This document shows, piece after piece, positions 24,028-36,193 of a stretch of DNA of 64,000 nt. The stretch is from Litoditis marina (taxonomy: Eukaryota > Nematoda > Chromadorea > Rhabditida > Rhabditidae): positions 1,240,001-1,304,000 of the forward strand of contig OZ038440.1 in assembly GCA_964036275.1 (NCBI GenBank), read 5' to 3'. A program made the position numbers and the translations under genes. The notes beneath the pieces were generated by a model. That model searched no databases and was not told the origin of the DNA. It saw nothing but the letters and a program-made list of their open reading frames with translations. Each line of letters opens with the position of its first letter. Positions within the stretch are counted from its first letter, which is position 1.

Positions 24028-25674
24028 TACAATTATTGTTTTGGTTTCTTTGAATTTCTGTAATCGTTTTTTTTCTGTATGAGAATTCTTTTGTTTCGTT
24101 CCATGCTCGCAGCCGATTGTATTTCTAGATCGTTGCATGAACATTATTCAATTGGTTGTTTTTGTCTATGAATTCCACGTCTTGCTACAAGACAAGTAAA
24201 TTGAAAATTACGGAAACGAGGGGAACATTGTACAGTCGAAACGAGAAAAGTAGGAGATTCGAAAAAACTAATATTCCGTTTTGGTTTCACAGTTTTTTTA
24301 CAGTTTATTGGTTATACATTATTATTTACGATGTTTTGAAGACAATGTTTTGTTTTGAATATTGTGATTTAGAAAGTTGTGGTTAATGGCTATTCAAAGG
24401 AAGACTTGACACTCACACAAGCTACGTATGCGTAGAAAGAGCGTAGCACACATTTGCGCTCTGCTAAGTTGATCAGAGAGTTGTAGCATTGCATTGCATT
24501 GATTCATAGAAAATTGGCTACTATCGATAATTCAGTGAACTACTAATAGTAAAATTCATCACCGATAATTCAGTAGTGAGTTACTATCAATTCGGTAACT
24601 AAATTGTGATAGTTCACTGAAACACTACTGAAAAGATAGTAAACTACTACTATCTTATGTGATAGTAAACTATCACTATTTGAAAAACATACTGAAATGA
24701 TACTAAATTATCACTGAACTCACATTGAAATGTTACCAAATTATAAGTGAACTATCACTCAAATCTCAGTAAATTATCACTAAACTATCGATAACCGTTT
24801 CATGGAACGGATGTCGAGAGTTTAATGATAATTTACTAACATTTCTCTTGTAACCAATTTACTGTGTTAAACTGCTAAAAGTTGTTACGATACTTACAAC
24901 AGTCTACAACTGACTATGTTGGTTGAATCAATTGTGGAATTGAAGAAAATTGGAGTAAAAAGAAATATTCATCACGTTCAGATCGTAATATGTTCAGAGC
25001 CTTTCAGACCCCTCATTGGGCTACCAGTAGGGAGAAAAGTTCATGGATTTTTTAGGTTTTAGCTTGGGTTGCAGGAATTATAAGAAATAATCAGCATGTT
25101 TCTATGGGAGCTGTAATAGGTAATGAAGTTCTGATAACTTTTAAAAAAGAACAAATTGGTCTATTAGTTCACAGGTTCACTGTACGTTCTTCAACGGATT
25201 ACACAAGTTATCACAAAATTTCAATAAACTAAAGGGAATTCGTTTAGGTTACAAAATAGTTATTGAATTCTCATCTTTCTCAACATGTTATGTCGTTATT
25301 TCATCTTACGACAGTTTTCATCGCGTTTTCATGAGTTTTCTCAGCGAAGCACGTCTACAGCTCGTGAACAGGCGGGTTTCTGGCTGCAAAATTGGAGTTA
25401 TTTTTTTACTACGCAGCCTCCTGAACGGCTGCATTCAACTTCACCTGGATATCAAGAAATAATCATGTGAGTTTTGCTCTCAAACGGAGCTCAGGTTCCA
25501 ATAACGACATCTGATGGGGGAAGAAAGTCAACTCTTATTCGTTTTAGTAAACTGTTGTAGCACAGTTTCGACTATTTTTTGGGGGAGCTTTTTCTCAATT
25601 GTATTTTTCAATGCAAATAAAAAAAATAATACGATATATCATTCAAGTAATTTATACCTAATTCAGCTGAACTT
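24028..25674. other. Intergenic with degenerate TAGTAAACTATCAC-type repeats
   Basis: No gene supported. About 24530-24830 is a degenerate, partly self-complementary patchwork of short TAGTAAACTATCAC-like words, likely a decayed hairpin repeat. Confidence 0.45.
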
Positions 25675-26665
25675 ATGGCTGACTACGAAGAATTGGGACC
25701 AGCCGAAGGTGACGGTGCAGCCCCGCCGCCGCCAGCACCACCACCACCACCACCACCACCACCCGCACCTTCACCGCCGCCGCCACCAGCGCAGAAGTCG
25801 ACTGGACCCGGGGGGAAGGCAACCGGAACAATGCCATTGAGGTAAAGACCTCATCATGATTCTGCTCCCTTGCTACAAGATACTTTGCTACAAGATAATA
25901 TTATTGAACCTTACTCCATCTAACTGAACAATACATTGCAGAGCCGACGACAATGTGAACTTAGACTCAACTATAGACGACGAGCGACTGAAAGGTAATA
26001 TTACTCTACTTTCTCTATCGTATATTGGTTATGTATGCATATGCACAGTTTTTATACAGCATGAAAATAATAAAAATATTTCGTCATTGTTTTTCTAGGA
26101 ATTCTACAAATGTATAAAAAAATCATTTTCAGAGTTGGAAAGTGGCCAGTCGGAAGTTAAAACGCAGGCGAAGAAACGAAAGAAGGGTAACGAGAAAGTG
26201 TCGAAAGAGGAGACTGGGAGGAGCAGAGGAAACAAGGGCAAACCTCGCGGTAAACGAAAGACCCGAGTGAGTTTAAAACAACGTTTCGCTAGAAAATCGA
26301 TTTTTCGAAACTATGTAGTCAGAGGCCGTATGCATGAAACATCCCGGGCCGGGTTGGGATGCTATCCCGAGCTGAATTGGCCGGGAAATCGCTCGGGATA
26401 GCATCCCAACCCGGCCCGGGATGTTTCATGCATACGGCCTCAGAACTGATACAACACAATACACTACAAGCTCTTTCTGTTCTTGATGAATATAAAGAAA
26501 TACAGATTCTTTATCACAGACATACTGAATTCACCATTTCAGAAGTCTCTACTTCCGTTTCTGGTCATGGCGGTTCTCTTCTTTCTGCTCCTCGCCTGTC
26601 TGACCCTAATTGTCGGCGGACACGCGTTCCTCGGATTCACCTTCATTCCGGAACTAATCACCTGA
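25675..26665 (+). CDS. Proline-rich, C-terminally membrane-anchored protein
   Basis: Exons 25675..25841, 25942..25994, 26133..26266 and 26543..26665; 158 aa with phases 2, 1, 0. The ATG lies eight bases after a TTCAG acceptor, consistent with trans-splicing or a 5' UTR intron. Residues 1-14 are acidic (MADYEELGPAEGDG), followed by a polyproline tract with one run of about ten Pro. Residues about 75-118 are strongly basic (KKRKKG, GKPRGKRKTR). The last exon is one hydrophobic segment of about 25 residues (FLVMAVLFFLLLACLTLIV) with a short tail. There is no signal peptide, so it should be tail-anchored with the basic region facing the cytosol. I do not recognise the family. The PDZ gene lies downstream on the same strand. 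A perfect 118-bp palindrome sits in intron 3. Confidence 0.78.
26323..26440. repeat. Perfect 118-bp foldback
   Basis: Arms of 49 bp (26323-26371 and 26392-26440) are exact inverse copies around a 20-bp loop, starting AGGCCGTATGCATGAAAC. GC-rich centre (CCCGGGCCGGG). It sits inside an intron and would form a stable hairpin in the pre-mRNA. Confidence 0.92.
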
Positions 26666-26944
26666 TTAAGTAGATCAAAACAGAAAAAAAACATGCTTTG
26701 CTCGTTTTTGTTCTTCAAAGAAAGCAGATTTTATAAACTAAATTGCGTGTCTCTATCTGAACTGTAGTCTGAACACACATAGATCAAACTACAAACGCAT
26801 CAGAACGTGGTACCTCCTTCTCGGATCATCTCCCACAGAAAAACCCTTCAATGCGTTTTCTCTGGTGGCTACTTTCGCGATAACACTTTCATTACAAACG
26901 CTGATTTCCTTAATTTTCGATAGATTTGAAATAATTCCTGGGAT

Positions 26945-27805
26945 GAGGAGGTTTCGTTTTTCGATGAACTTGAAAAAGTTCGTGAAAACAGGAAAGTTTC
27001 GTTTTTCGATGAACTTGAAAAAGTTTGTGAAAACAGAAAAGTTTCGTTTTTCGATGAACTTGAAAAAGTTTGTGAAAACAGGAAAGTTTCGTTTTTCGAT
27101 GAACTTGAAAAGTTTGTGAAAACAGGAAAGTTTCGTTTTCCGATGAACTTGAAAAAGTTTGTGAAAACAGGAAAGTTTCGTTTTCGATGAACTTGAAAAA
27201 GTTTGTAAAAACAGGAAAGTTTCTTTTTTCGATGAACTTGAAAAAGTTTGTAAAAACAGGAACGTTTCGTTTTTCGATGAACTTGAAAAATTTTGTGAAA
27301 ACAGGAAAGTTTCGTTTTTCGATGAACCTAAAAAAGTTTGTAAAAACAGGAAAGTTTCATTTTTCAATGAACTTGAAAAAGTTTGTGAAAACAGAAAAGT
27401 TTCGTTTTTCGATGAACTTGCAAAAGTTTGTGAAAACAGGAAAGTTTCTTTTTTCGATGAACTTGAAAAAGTTTGTGAAAACAGGAAAGTTTCGTTTTTC
27501 GATGAACTTGAAAAAGTTTGTAAAAACAGGCAAGTTTCTTTTTTCGATGAACTTGAAAAAGTTTGTAAAAACAGGAACGTTTCGTTTTTCGATGAACTTA
27601 AAAAAGTTTGTAAAAACAGGAAAGTTTCGTTTTTCAATGAACTTGAAAAAGTTTGTGAAAACAGAAAAGTTTCGTTTTTCGATGAACTTGAAAAAGTTTG
27701 TGAAAACAGGAAAGTTTCGTTTTTCGATGAACTTGAAAAAGTTTGTAAAAACAGGAAAGTTTCGTTTTTCGATGAACTTGAAAAAGTTCGTGGAAACCGG
27801 AAAAT
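26945..27805. repeat. 45-bp minisatellite, about 19 units
   Basis: The unit runs GGAAAGTTTCGTTTTTCGAT, GAACTTGAAAAAGTTTGTGA, AAACA. Because 45 is a multiple of three and the unit lacks stops, ORFs stay open on both strands (342 aa on minus; 84 and 212 aa on plus). Single-base indels (for example near 27110 and 27181) break the plus frame. It lies between the proline-rich and PDZ genes. I regard it as non-coding. Confidence 0.92.
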
Positions 27806-28052
27806 TCTCTCAGACAAACTTTTGAAAGCGTGAAAACGTTCAGCTTTTTTGTGAACAGGTCCAAAAGGACAACCTTTTCCCGGAAATGCGCCAAGTTTGC
27901 ACGTTCTACGAGAAAACGGAGAGGATGGAGGCCATTTGGTAGCAAATCAACCCCCGCGACGGCTGCGAAATGGGTTTGTTGGCTTCTTGATTTTCTTCTC
28001 TATTTGTCTTTGTTCCTTTTCTCAGGGCAAGTGAACTCAGCCATTGGAATTC

Positions 28053-31000
28053 AGTGAGAACCTTTTAGTTATTGAGAAACCTTGACTAGCCGCATGTGTT
28101 CATGGTATCAGTAAACTCTTAGATTCTTAGATTTTTGACAGTTTTTGAACAAAAAAGTTAATGGCGAAGACCACCATCTTTGTTTTTCTATGAAGTAGTT
28201 AATTTATTACTTTAAACCTTCCAGAGTTTGTTGATAGTTCTTTTTCAACTATTCCCTTTTGCAGCAGTGAATACGGATTTATATACGAAAGGAAAGGAAG
28301 AAATCGTATTCACGAAAAAGACGATTTCGGTTGGAGTGGACATCAAAGAAGGAAAGGTGACAACTTTTCTATATTATTTTTGAGAGTGTACACCGTTTCT
28401 TGTAGTTTTCTACAGTTTTGTGAAGCCACAACATTTTTTTGCCAAAAATTGAAGAAGCAAGGTGTCCTAAACTGAATCTAAGTCCACTAATGAGGTAACG
28501 CCGACCGCAACCTCGGTGATTCGGTGCTGTTATTCAAGTTTGCGACAAACTTTCACTAAAAATGATGCTCAATATGTTATTATATCGATTATTTGCAGAT
28601 AGTCAACATTTATCCTTTCTCTGAGTTCATGGGCTACTTGTTCACCGGAGATATCATTGACTCAGTTTGTGGTCAGGTCAGTCGTCCACGGCTTGTAAAT
28701 TATTTCTTTCAAACTGAAGGGAACCAAAGTTCAAATACTTTTACCACTTTTCGATGACATCTGCTGAACTGCGCCTGGGAAGGTGGGGATGGAATTGCAT
28801 TAGGGTTTCTCACATGTGTTGAGTTTCAATCGTTTAGTGTGCGTAGTCTTGGAGTGTGTGAAGGTGGTTGTTTTGAAACGAACAGAGTTTTCCTCAAATT
28901 GGCCTATTGGTTTTTATTAAAAGATTTTCGTTGAAAGGGAACAATTTCGAGATTTCAGAAAGTGGTGAATACTCCGGAGTTCATCAAAGCCGTGACGTCA
29001 CGAGTTCCCGGAAAAATTGTCATCGAATACAGAAGAGACGAACACTGCACCTACCACTTGAAGGTAAACTCTCAGTTCAAATAATAATATAAAATAATTC
29101 TTATCATGAAATGTTAAAATTTCATACATTTTTACAACTAAACACTTTTTTTCATACTTGCGAGCAGAGATAAGAAACTTGTTACCGAAAATGACAGTTA
29201 ATGTAGATGATACTCCAAATTCAAATATAATAGTTTCTTCAAAATCTCCATTTAGCCTCTTCCCGCAAGAAAGAATGGCTTCGAGATGTTCGAGATCACT
29301 CTTGTCTGGCGTACTGGAGGAACACCACTCGGACTTCTCATCCACAGGGTTCGTTTGAAAGTCTCACTTTTATACTCAAAGTATGCTTTAATATCAAGTT
29401 ATTATAAATACACAAATTCAAGAAAAGGACCATCCCAACGTACTCAACACTTTCTTTTAATAGCAACCTATTTCTGAATTCACTTCATATTTCCCTCTTT
29501 CTGTTTCTCTACTTTTTTTATTCATCTTTCTATCTTTCTCTCTTATTTTTTAAATGCAAAAGTTCCCTTCCCTCTCTTATGTTTTGGTTTCAGGACTTCA
29601 CTGGACAAATTATAGTCGCTATGGTTGAGACAGGCAGCATGGCCTCCCGTACGATCAGACCGGGAGATTCGCTTATCAAAGTCAACACCAAGGAGATCAA
29701 TGATAAGGATGTTGCTAGAAAGGTGAATTCATCGTGGTGTAATGATGTCATTACCTATACTCGTGATCAAATATACTTATTTTTTGTTGCTTAGAAAGGC
29801 TAGAAAAGTGGATCCACGATTAATATATGTAGAAGTTTGTAGTTATATGCAGAAATTTGTTTCTCATGATCTTTCATGAGTGAAATGATCTGAAATTCTT
29901 TGTTCATAACCAGCTGCTCAAAAACTCGGAAACAAGAACGAACGGATTTTCACAGTAACTAATTCTGCTCAGGGCTTTGTGAAACATTAGGTGAACTAAA
30001 GAAAACAGCTTGAACGTATCCACACATGCTTGTGGTGGATTGTGGCGTCGGAACAGAAATTGAATTCGAGAATGAAAACTTTAAAAGACGAGAAAAATTT
30101 GAGAATGAAAGACAATATTCTGTCGAGTCTGCGAATGAGGAATACAATATTATAGTTTGTTTCCAGCTGATTATGGATTCCATAAATGCCACGAAGAAGG
30201 TGACGTTGGTGTTGGAGAGACCAAATCCGAAGGCGGTAGTCCCTGCTGAGGCTGGCAAGACGCCCCCACCCCCCTCCATCATGGCAGCTACTTCGGCCGC
30301 CGCGGCCCTCGCACCGCCTCCCAAAGATGTACGTCCCATTTTTCTCGTCACTTTGTTTTGACTCTCGTGACATAACTTTTCAGATGGTCACCATCATAGT
30401 TGATTCACAGAAACTTTGCACGGAATTGTTTTTTACTGGGTAATGGTGCCCCTGTATAACATTATTTTATTATAAACGAAAGGAACAATGTTGTATTTAA
30501 GCCCATATTTCATGTAATTGAACTCCTCCCTGAATACAGGTTGGCTATTATAAGGGTTAATTTCCAGTACACTCCCACCATCTATGGAGCCCCGCCCCCG
30601 GCCCCTTGCCCCGCCCCCTCTGTCTTGGCTCCCGTTCCTTCGACAACGTCTTGTGTGGTCGCCCCCTACTGCCCACCCGTCAACAAAACTGTAGGTTCAT
30701 CCTTCAGTGACCACAAGTTTTTCATGACTGAAAAACGTAAGAAATTTTTTTACAGTGGTCGCACGCGTTAACATTTTTTGAGCTCTCTGGAGCAAAAACT
30801 CATTTTGCAACACAATGAAGTTCACCAATGGACGTATGTGATTGATCCCTTGCTTAAACTTTCCGAATAATTGAACTGAAGTTTAATCTGCTAGTTTTCT
30901 ACTGAAATCAACTGCAACTTTTGAACTAACTAAAACTGTAACTAAACCGTGTAAATTGACAACGAAAACCCTACTTTCCTCTCCAGGTGGATGTGGTGCT

Positions 31001-31652
31001 GCCGGCAGATGTTCTTGCCATAATGGAGGCCAACAAGGGCTTCTTCAAAGTCAAATGTACGCAGCCGCCCTGTCTCAAAAGATTCAAGGAACCCACAGCT
31101 GCTGGTTCGTTTTTCATTAACTTCACTGTCTCTTCGCCGACTGATCTTCAAATAGATCTATGTACTGTCTAACTGGCCCGAAACCCTGAGTTCACTTTAT
31201 CACTTCCGGACGTTTTTTTGGGAGTGTGTTATGCTAGAAACAATGTAGAGAGAAATGTGATTTCTCACATTTTCTGCAAAGAAACTTTACACGTTTACAC
31301 AAAGATTCAAGGAACCCACAGCTGCTGGTTTGTTTTTAATAACATTTCACTGTCTACTTTTCTGAAGACTTTCTATTTACCTCCTAAATCTTTAATAAGG
31401 ACCCGACTTTATTATTTCGAGACTTCAATACTCCCGGACTTGACTGTATATTGACTTCAACTAGAGTGGAGTGGTGGAATCACATAAACTTTTAGCATTT
31501 CTAGTAATATCGTTACAAAACCTTAATAGAATAATCATCTCAATGTTTCAGCCCGTGCTGACATGCCGCCTACCGCCGCCGACGAGTCGACCATCCCGTT
31601 CGACCAGTCTCTCAAGCCGCTGAAGATTACCCCCAAGAGAGTTGGATCGTAG
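28053..31652 (+). CDS. Two-PDZ-domain protein with Pro/Ala-rich C-terminus
   Basis: Exons 28268..28356, 28599..28676, 28959..29063, 29256..29348, 29594..29722, 30167..30328, 30568..30690, 30987..31104 and 31552..31652 join in phase to about 332 aa. PDZ 1 spans residues about 10-85 (SVGVDI, GDIIDSVCGQKVVN, GKIVIEYRRDE). PDZ 2 spans about 95-180 (GFEMFEITLVW, PLGLLIHR, MVETGSMA, RPGDSLIKVN). A low-complexity segment follows (PPPPS, AATSAAAALAPPP) and a Cys-containing C-terminal part. PDZ domains bind C-terminal peptides and build scaffolds. No ATG lies in the first exon: the best start is a split codon, A at 28053 (donor TTCA|GTGAGA) plus TG at 28268-28269, giving MNTDLY. The domain call is strong; the first exon is tentative. 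Confidence 0.8.
31078..31355 (+). repeat. Duplicated exon end in the last PDZ-gene intron
   Basis: 31078-31131 (end of the penultimate coding exon plus donor) recurs as a diverged copy at 31301-31355, including AAAGATTCAAGGAACCCACA and GCTGCTGGT. The copy lies in the following intron and is a potential decoy donor. Confidence 0.75.
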
Positions 31653-31989
31653 ACAACTCAAGCAAACACAATGCTCACATGTAGTATGGACTTTTCTATA
31701 AAGAGTACTAAAATTTTATTTTCTTCCATAAAACAACGCATGATACATGAACACACATACACTCGGAACCGAAACAAAATGAAGAGATAGCATGAAAACA
31801 AGAAGATCAAGTTATGAGAAACGCAACTCTACATCAGGAATACATAGTACCAACATTTTGAAGTTATCATCAAAGCAGAGAAGTTGGTTTACTCTCGTCA
31901 TTTCGATTTGGTTGTTTCGATCCTTGATTGAATCATGCATTTGTGAGCATTATGAAAAATTAGTCAGGAATGAGTGCAATACTGAGGTA

Positions 31990-33029
31990 ATTCCTCAACT
32001 GATTTCTCAACTAATCGGGCGCAGCGCGGAGCGCTGCGCAGATTAGTTTCTGTTCAGAGGTCTGCAGACATTTCAAAACAGTTTATTTCATTTTTCTTCA
32101 AAGTACGCCGACCATTTTCCTAGATGTTTGCATGAATTACGGAAAGGGCAACACGTCCACAAGACATTGAATTCACGTTCAAAAAAAATTTGTTGAGAGG
32201 AGTTAGAGGGCCCAACGTATGGCAAAAATGGCTTCCGTGCGGGGCGGCGGCGGCGGCGACAAAAGTGTCCGCCTCCTCAAATCTGGGCATAGTTTTGCTC
32301 AAAATGAACTTGTTCCAAAAATTCTTACATTGTTGGCTATAAAAAAGTTGAGGTATACGTATATTTCAGGTGTGTCTGAAATTTGAATATTACGTGTGAG
32401 AGGGCCAAAAATGGTCTCGCAAAAAAATTCTGGATAGACCGGTTTCGTGAAAATAAAAATGAAAGAAGAGTTTAACGTGTAGTAGGAAAACGTTTTCCAA
32501 TGAAGAACTCATGACAGGCGGGTACATCTCGGTTTTGACTCCTATTACCATGTCTGAATGGCGGCATGGATAAAAGCTCTACTCACGCATGACGAACGAC
32601 GAAGGTTCGATTCCTGCCTGGAGCACACAATTTGCTCTCACTTGAACGAGGTTACAACTACGCCAATCGTTCTGAACCACGGCGCCGTTAAAAACTCCCA
32701 TAGAAAGACATACCATTCCTTGTTTAGCTTATTGTTCAAAAATATCATTTTTTATCAAAAATGACCGTTACTTCGTAACTATAGAAAAAGAGTTCAATTA
32801 GTATGAAAAACGGGTGTAAAGAAAGTAAAGATTAGTTTTGGATAAAACGTGTAAAACTAGAAATATAAAAGAAGTCCAATAAAAAAATTTTGAGGAAAAG
32901 GCTAATCTCGCTCTTCTTGAAAACAACGGAGTGTAAGCTAGATCATTATGAGTCGCAGTCAGAAGTTTTCCTTTCGGTAACAAACACTCGGTAATTTTTT
33001 TTCGGAAATTTTTAACCGAGAGACTTTTC
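31990..33029 (+). repeat. Composite dispersed repeat, copy 2, with tRNA-like part
   Basis: Inverse relative to copy 1 at 16990-18690. 31990-32470 matches the core (GGCGGCGGCGGCGGCGACAA, CAGACATTTCAAAACAG). 32470-32640 holds the tRNA-like block, with an A-box-like TGGCGGCATGG and B-box-like GGTTCGATTCCTGCC, consistent with a tRNA-derived (SINE-like) Pol III promoter. 32790-33029 shares further blocks with 17040-17240, partly in the opposite relative orientation. Confidence 0.65.
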
Positions 33030-33397
33030 GGGAACATTGACTTTTCTTTCTGAATTTGTATTGCGTTTGGGGAGTTGTAGTTTGACCCCCCCCCTCACCG
33101 GGGGATGATAATTTAATTTATCACCTGCAATTCAAAAGTTTGAGGGTGGGGGATGAAAAATAAACGTTTCCGGTATTGAAGTTCAGCCCCCCACTCGTTG
33201 AAGTTCGACCCCCCACCATTGAAGTTCTACCCCCCCCCCCCCCCTGCCGACCCAGATGGGGGGTAAATAGTAAATGTCGAAGTTGAATTTTGACCCCCCC
33301 CCTCTCCTAGATTTTCAGGTTTTAGCCTGGGTGGGGGTTAAAGTGCTACGGGGGGGGGGACTCAACTAAAGTGGGGGGCGATACTTCAATTTTCCCG
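33030..33397 (+). repeat. Poly-C-rich dispersed element, copy 1
   Basis: About 370 bp, made of GAAGTTCGACCCCCCACC-like modules with C or G runs of 6-17. It is an inverse copy of 55591-55966; both ends (GGGAACATTGACTTTT and ATACTTCAATTTTCCC) are shared. Confidence 0.9.
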
Positions 33398-33719
33398 ACT
33401 TTTCCACTAGTATAAAAGGCTAGTCTGGTGTGTTTGTTTGTTTGTGGGTTTGTAACAATTTCTCTGCACTTTTAGTCGAAAAATCAGAGGGAAGAGTGAG
33501 GCAAATAGCGTGAAAGAACGTGAGCTGGATGGATTTCATTTATATTTTTAAGCAGAATACAGATCGGTTGTAGCTGCAAATTAAATTGGGCAATAGATTT
33601 ACCCATTCTAAGTTGAACAAATGACGCTAAAGTCACGTGAAATACACGCAACCTCAAGCGATAGAGAGAGAGAGAGTGAGAGAGAGAGGGAAAAGAGAGA
33701 GAAAATCTCAACGAGAGCT

Positions 33720-34305
33720 CTCGCGCTCTATGTTAAGGAAAGTTTCGTGCTCTGTTAGGGAGAAGTCTCGTGCTCTATGTAAAAAAACGTGTGGCGCTCT
33801 ATGCTAGAAAAAAAGTTCCGCGTTCTATGTTAAATAGAAATTGCGCGCTGTATGCTGGGGGGAACTTTCGCGCTCTATGTCAGGGAGAAATCTCCCACTA
33901 TATCTTAGGGAAACGTTTAGCGCTCTATGTTAGGGAGAAGTTTCGCGCTCTATGTGAAGAAAACGTGTGGCGCTCTATGCTAGGAAAAAGTTCCGCGCTC
34001 TATGTTAAGGAGAAGTTTCGCGTTCTATATTAGGGAGAAATTTCGCGCTCTATGTTCTGGAGAAGTTTCGCGCTCTATGTTAGGGAGAAGTTCCGCGCTC
34101 TATGTTAAGGAGAAGTTTCGCGCTCTAGATTAGGGAAAAGTTCCGTGTTATACGTTAAGGAGAAGTCTTTCGCTCTATGTCAGCGAAAAGTCTCACGCTC
34201 TATGTTAGGGAGAAGTTTCACGCTCTATGTTGAGGAGAAGTTTCGAGTTCCAGATTAGGGAGAAGTTTCACGCTCTATGTCATAGAGAAGTCTCGCGCTC
34301 TATGT

Positions 34306-34368
<63 letters not shown>

Positions 34369-34380
34369 CGCGTTCTATGT

Positions 34381-34426
<46 letters not shown>

Positions 34427-34480
34427 GCGCTCCAAGTTAGAGAGAGAGAGAGAGAGAGAGAGATCTCGCGCCCCAGGGAT
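33720..34480. repeat. Minisatellite of about 25 bp grading into (GA)n
   Basis: 33720-34300 is an array of GCGCTCTATGTTAGGGAGAA-type units with variable AAGTTTC spacers. From 34303 the GAGA part expands into three (GA)n tracts (about 34303-34366, 34383-34422, 34441-34463) separated by remnants of the unit. This shows microsatellite birth inside a minisatellite unit. Confidence 0.9.
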
Positions 34481-35181
34481 ATTTTCGGATTCTGTGTTAC
34501 AAAAATTTCTGTACACTCTTCCTCCTTCTTCCTTGAGCGGCAAATGGAGTGAAGGTGAAACTAAATATTCCTGGAAGCTCTCACCAGCCCGGAATAAAAA
34601 CAAGGGAGGCGGAGGCGGCTTTAGCCGCCGGCGACCTACCTTGTCCTCAAAATATTTTAATTGGACTACGCGTTTTCATGGGAGGTTCTTCAACGGTTTC
34701 CAGACAAACAGTACGTGTCTCGGAGACATCGCTGCCTAGGGCATGCCGGGAAAGGGCCGGCATGCCATGGGCGAAATTTTTCAAACGCGCCAAATTACGG
34801 CTGTATGGTGTTTACAGGAGCTATTCGCGTTGTTAGGCGAACGCGTTGGAAAAGCGGCGTCATCTATTTCCCTCCGTAAATTTTGTTTATATTCATATTT
34901 TCTTCAATTCATGTCCGTGTTTTTGTGTGATTCGGTTGTTTACAGTAAATTTCTGTTATCGCAGTGAACGAAAGCGGGAATATTACAACTATCGTTGTTT
35001 ATAGCTTTATTTTTTTTAAGTTTTCGGATTAGCAAAGCCATTGTTTCCTAAAATGTCGCTTAGCCCAAATTATTTCCTATGAAATAGTTAAGGGAATAAA
35101 ATAACAGTTAATCTCGACTGAAAGTGTATTTTCAAAGAGGTGACACAGTCCGGAAGTAGCCGGCAAAGGTGAATTCTATAT

Positions 35182-35428
35182 CTAACCGGGTTTTTAGGTA
35201 ACCTAACCCTTTTTTGGTAACCTATTTTTCAGGTTACCTCAGTAGGTAATCGGTTGGTAACCTAAAATGAAAAACCGATTACCTGTTTTTCTAACGCAAA
35301 ATGTGGTTTTTACTGTTAGTTTGAACGGTAACCGGATTTTAGTTTCAGGTTACTTCCAGGTTACCTACCAAGGTAACTTGAAAAAGAGGTTACCAAAAAA
35401 GGGTTAGGTTACCTAAAAACCCGGTTAG
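35182..35428. repeat. GGTTAC foldback element
   Basis: Begins CTAACCGGGTTTTTAGGTAA and ends with its near-perfect inverse; the interior is built of GGTTACC/GGTAACC words. Shorter relatives occur in introns of gene J at about 61570-61655 and 62655-62735. Confidence 0.8.
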
Positions 35429-36035
35429 TTGTAGAATTGGCCGCCGGCAAACGGTAACGGCGTGATTGCCTCAATTTAAAATTAAACTATTTACAGCAGT
35501 TGTATACAGTTTTCTCCGTCAAAAGGAAAAGAAAATTTCGTAGACATTCTACTGATGGGTGAATACAGACATAAGATATCGACAGATTCTGTGTGGTCCA
35601 CAACTATCGAACTAGCATTTCACTCTTGTTTATATATATGGTTGCTCATTGCGTTTTGCTTTAGTTTGATGGTTTGATCTTAATGTTACATTTATAGATC
35701 CTGTCAACAGTGCGAGCACGCTGCTATAAGGTGTTCGTAGCTCTAGGAAGAATGGTTCTCAGGTTCTCATGGGTCACGATGACTGGTTCAATGGATTTCA
35801 TAGGAGGTAGTGCTTTTATTCACTTTGTTTAAGGTGTCTTTTGTTTCGCTAGCTCATGTAACGAGTAAACTGACACCATTCCAACAAACGAACCGTTTTC
35901 GATTGGAACTCGTCAAAATGCATTGGTTTGCAACAAAAATGAGCTAATTATCCCAATATTAACGAAAAAGTAGCCCATTTCCATAACTTTTGTGATTATT
36001 CTGCAAATTCGACTGGCGTTTGTCTCTGGGATGCA

Positions 36036-36193
36036 TACACCAGCAAGGTTGTTCGAACAGTCAAAAAATTTCGAAAATGGACTACTTTTCAGCCAAAAAG
36101 ATGAAAATCGGTCTACTTTTGATGAAAAATTCTAGATTGTCATTTGTTTACATCCGAAAACGAATTATAGTTTAGTCAGACCTTACTGGTGTA
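36036..36193. mobile_element. TACACCAG MITE, copy 1
   Basis: 158 bp starting TACACCAGCAAGGTTGT and ending ACCTTACTGGTGTA. The interior has ATCGGTCTACTTTTGA. The second copy is at 41824-41988. Confidence 0.75.

Noticed and set aside
26789..27817. 342-codon minus-strand ORF (and 212-codon plus ORF)
   Set aside because: Entirely generated by the 45-bp stop-free minisatellite; no domain and no splice context.
32555..32640. Functional tRNA gene
   Set aside because: tRNA-like part is embedded in a dispersed repeat and lacks a paired acceptor stem; kept only as a repeat component.
33720..34300. CRISPR-like array of roughly 25-bp repeats
   Set aside because: Repeats are contiguous and degenerate with no unique spacers, in a eukaryotic genome: a minisatellite.
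34227..34739. ORF rich in alternating Arg-Glu
   Set aside because: Artefact of (GA)n tracts.
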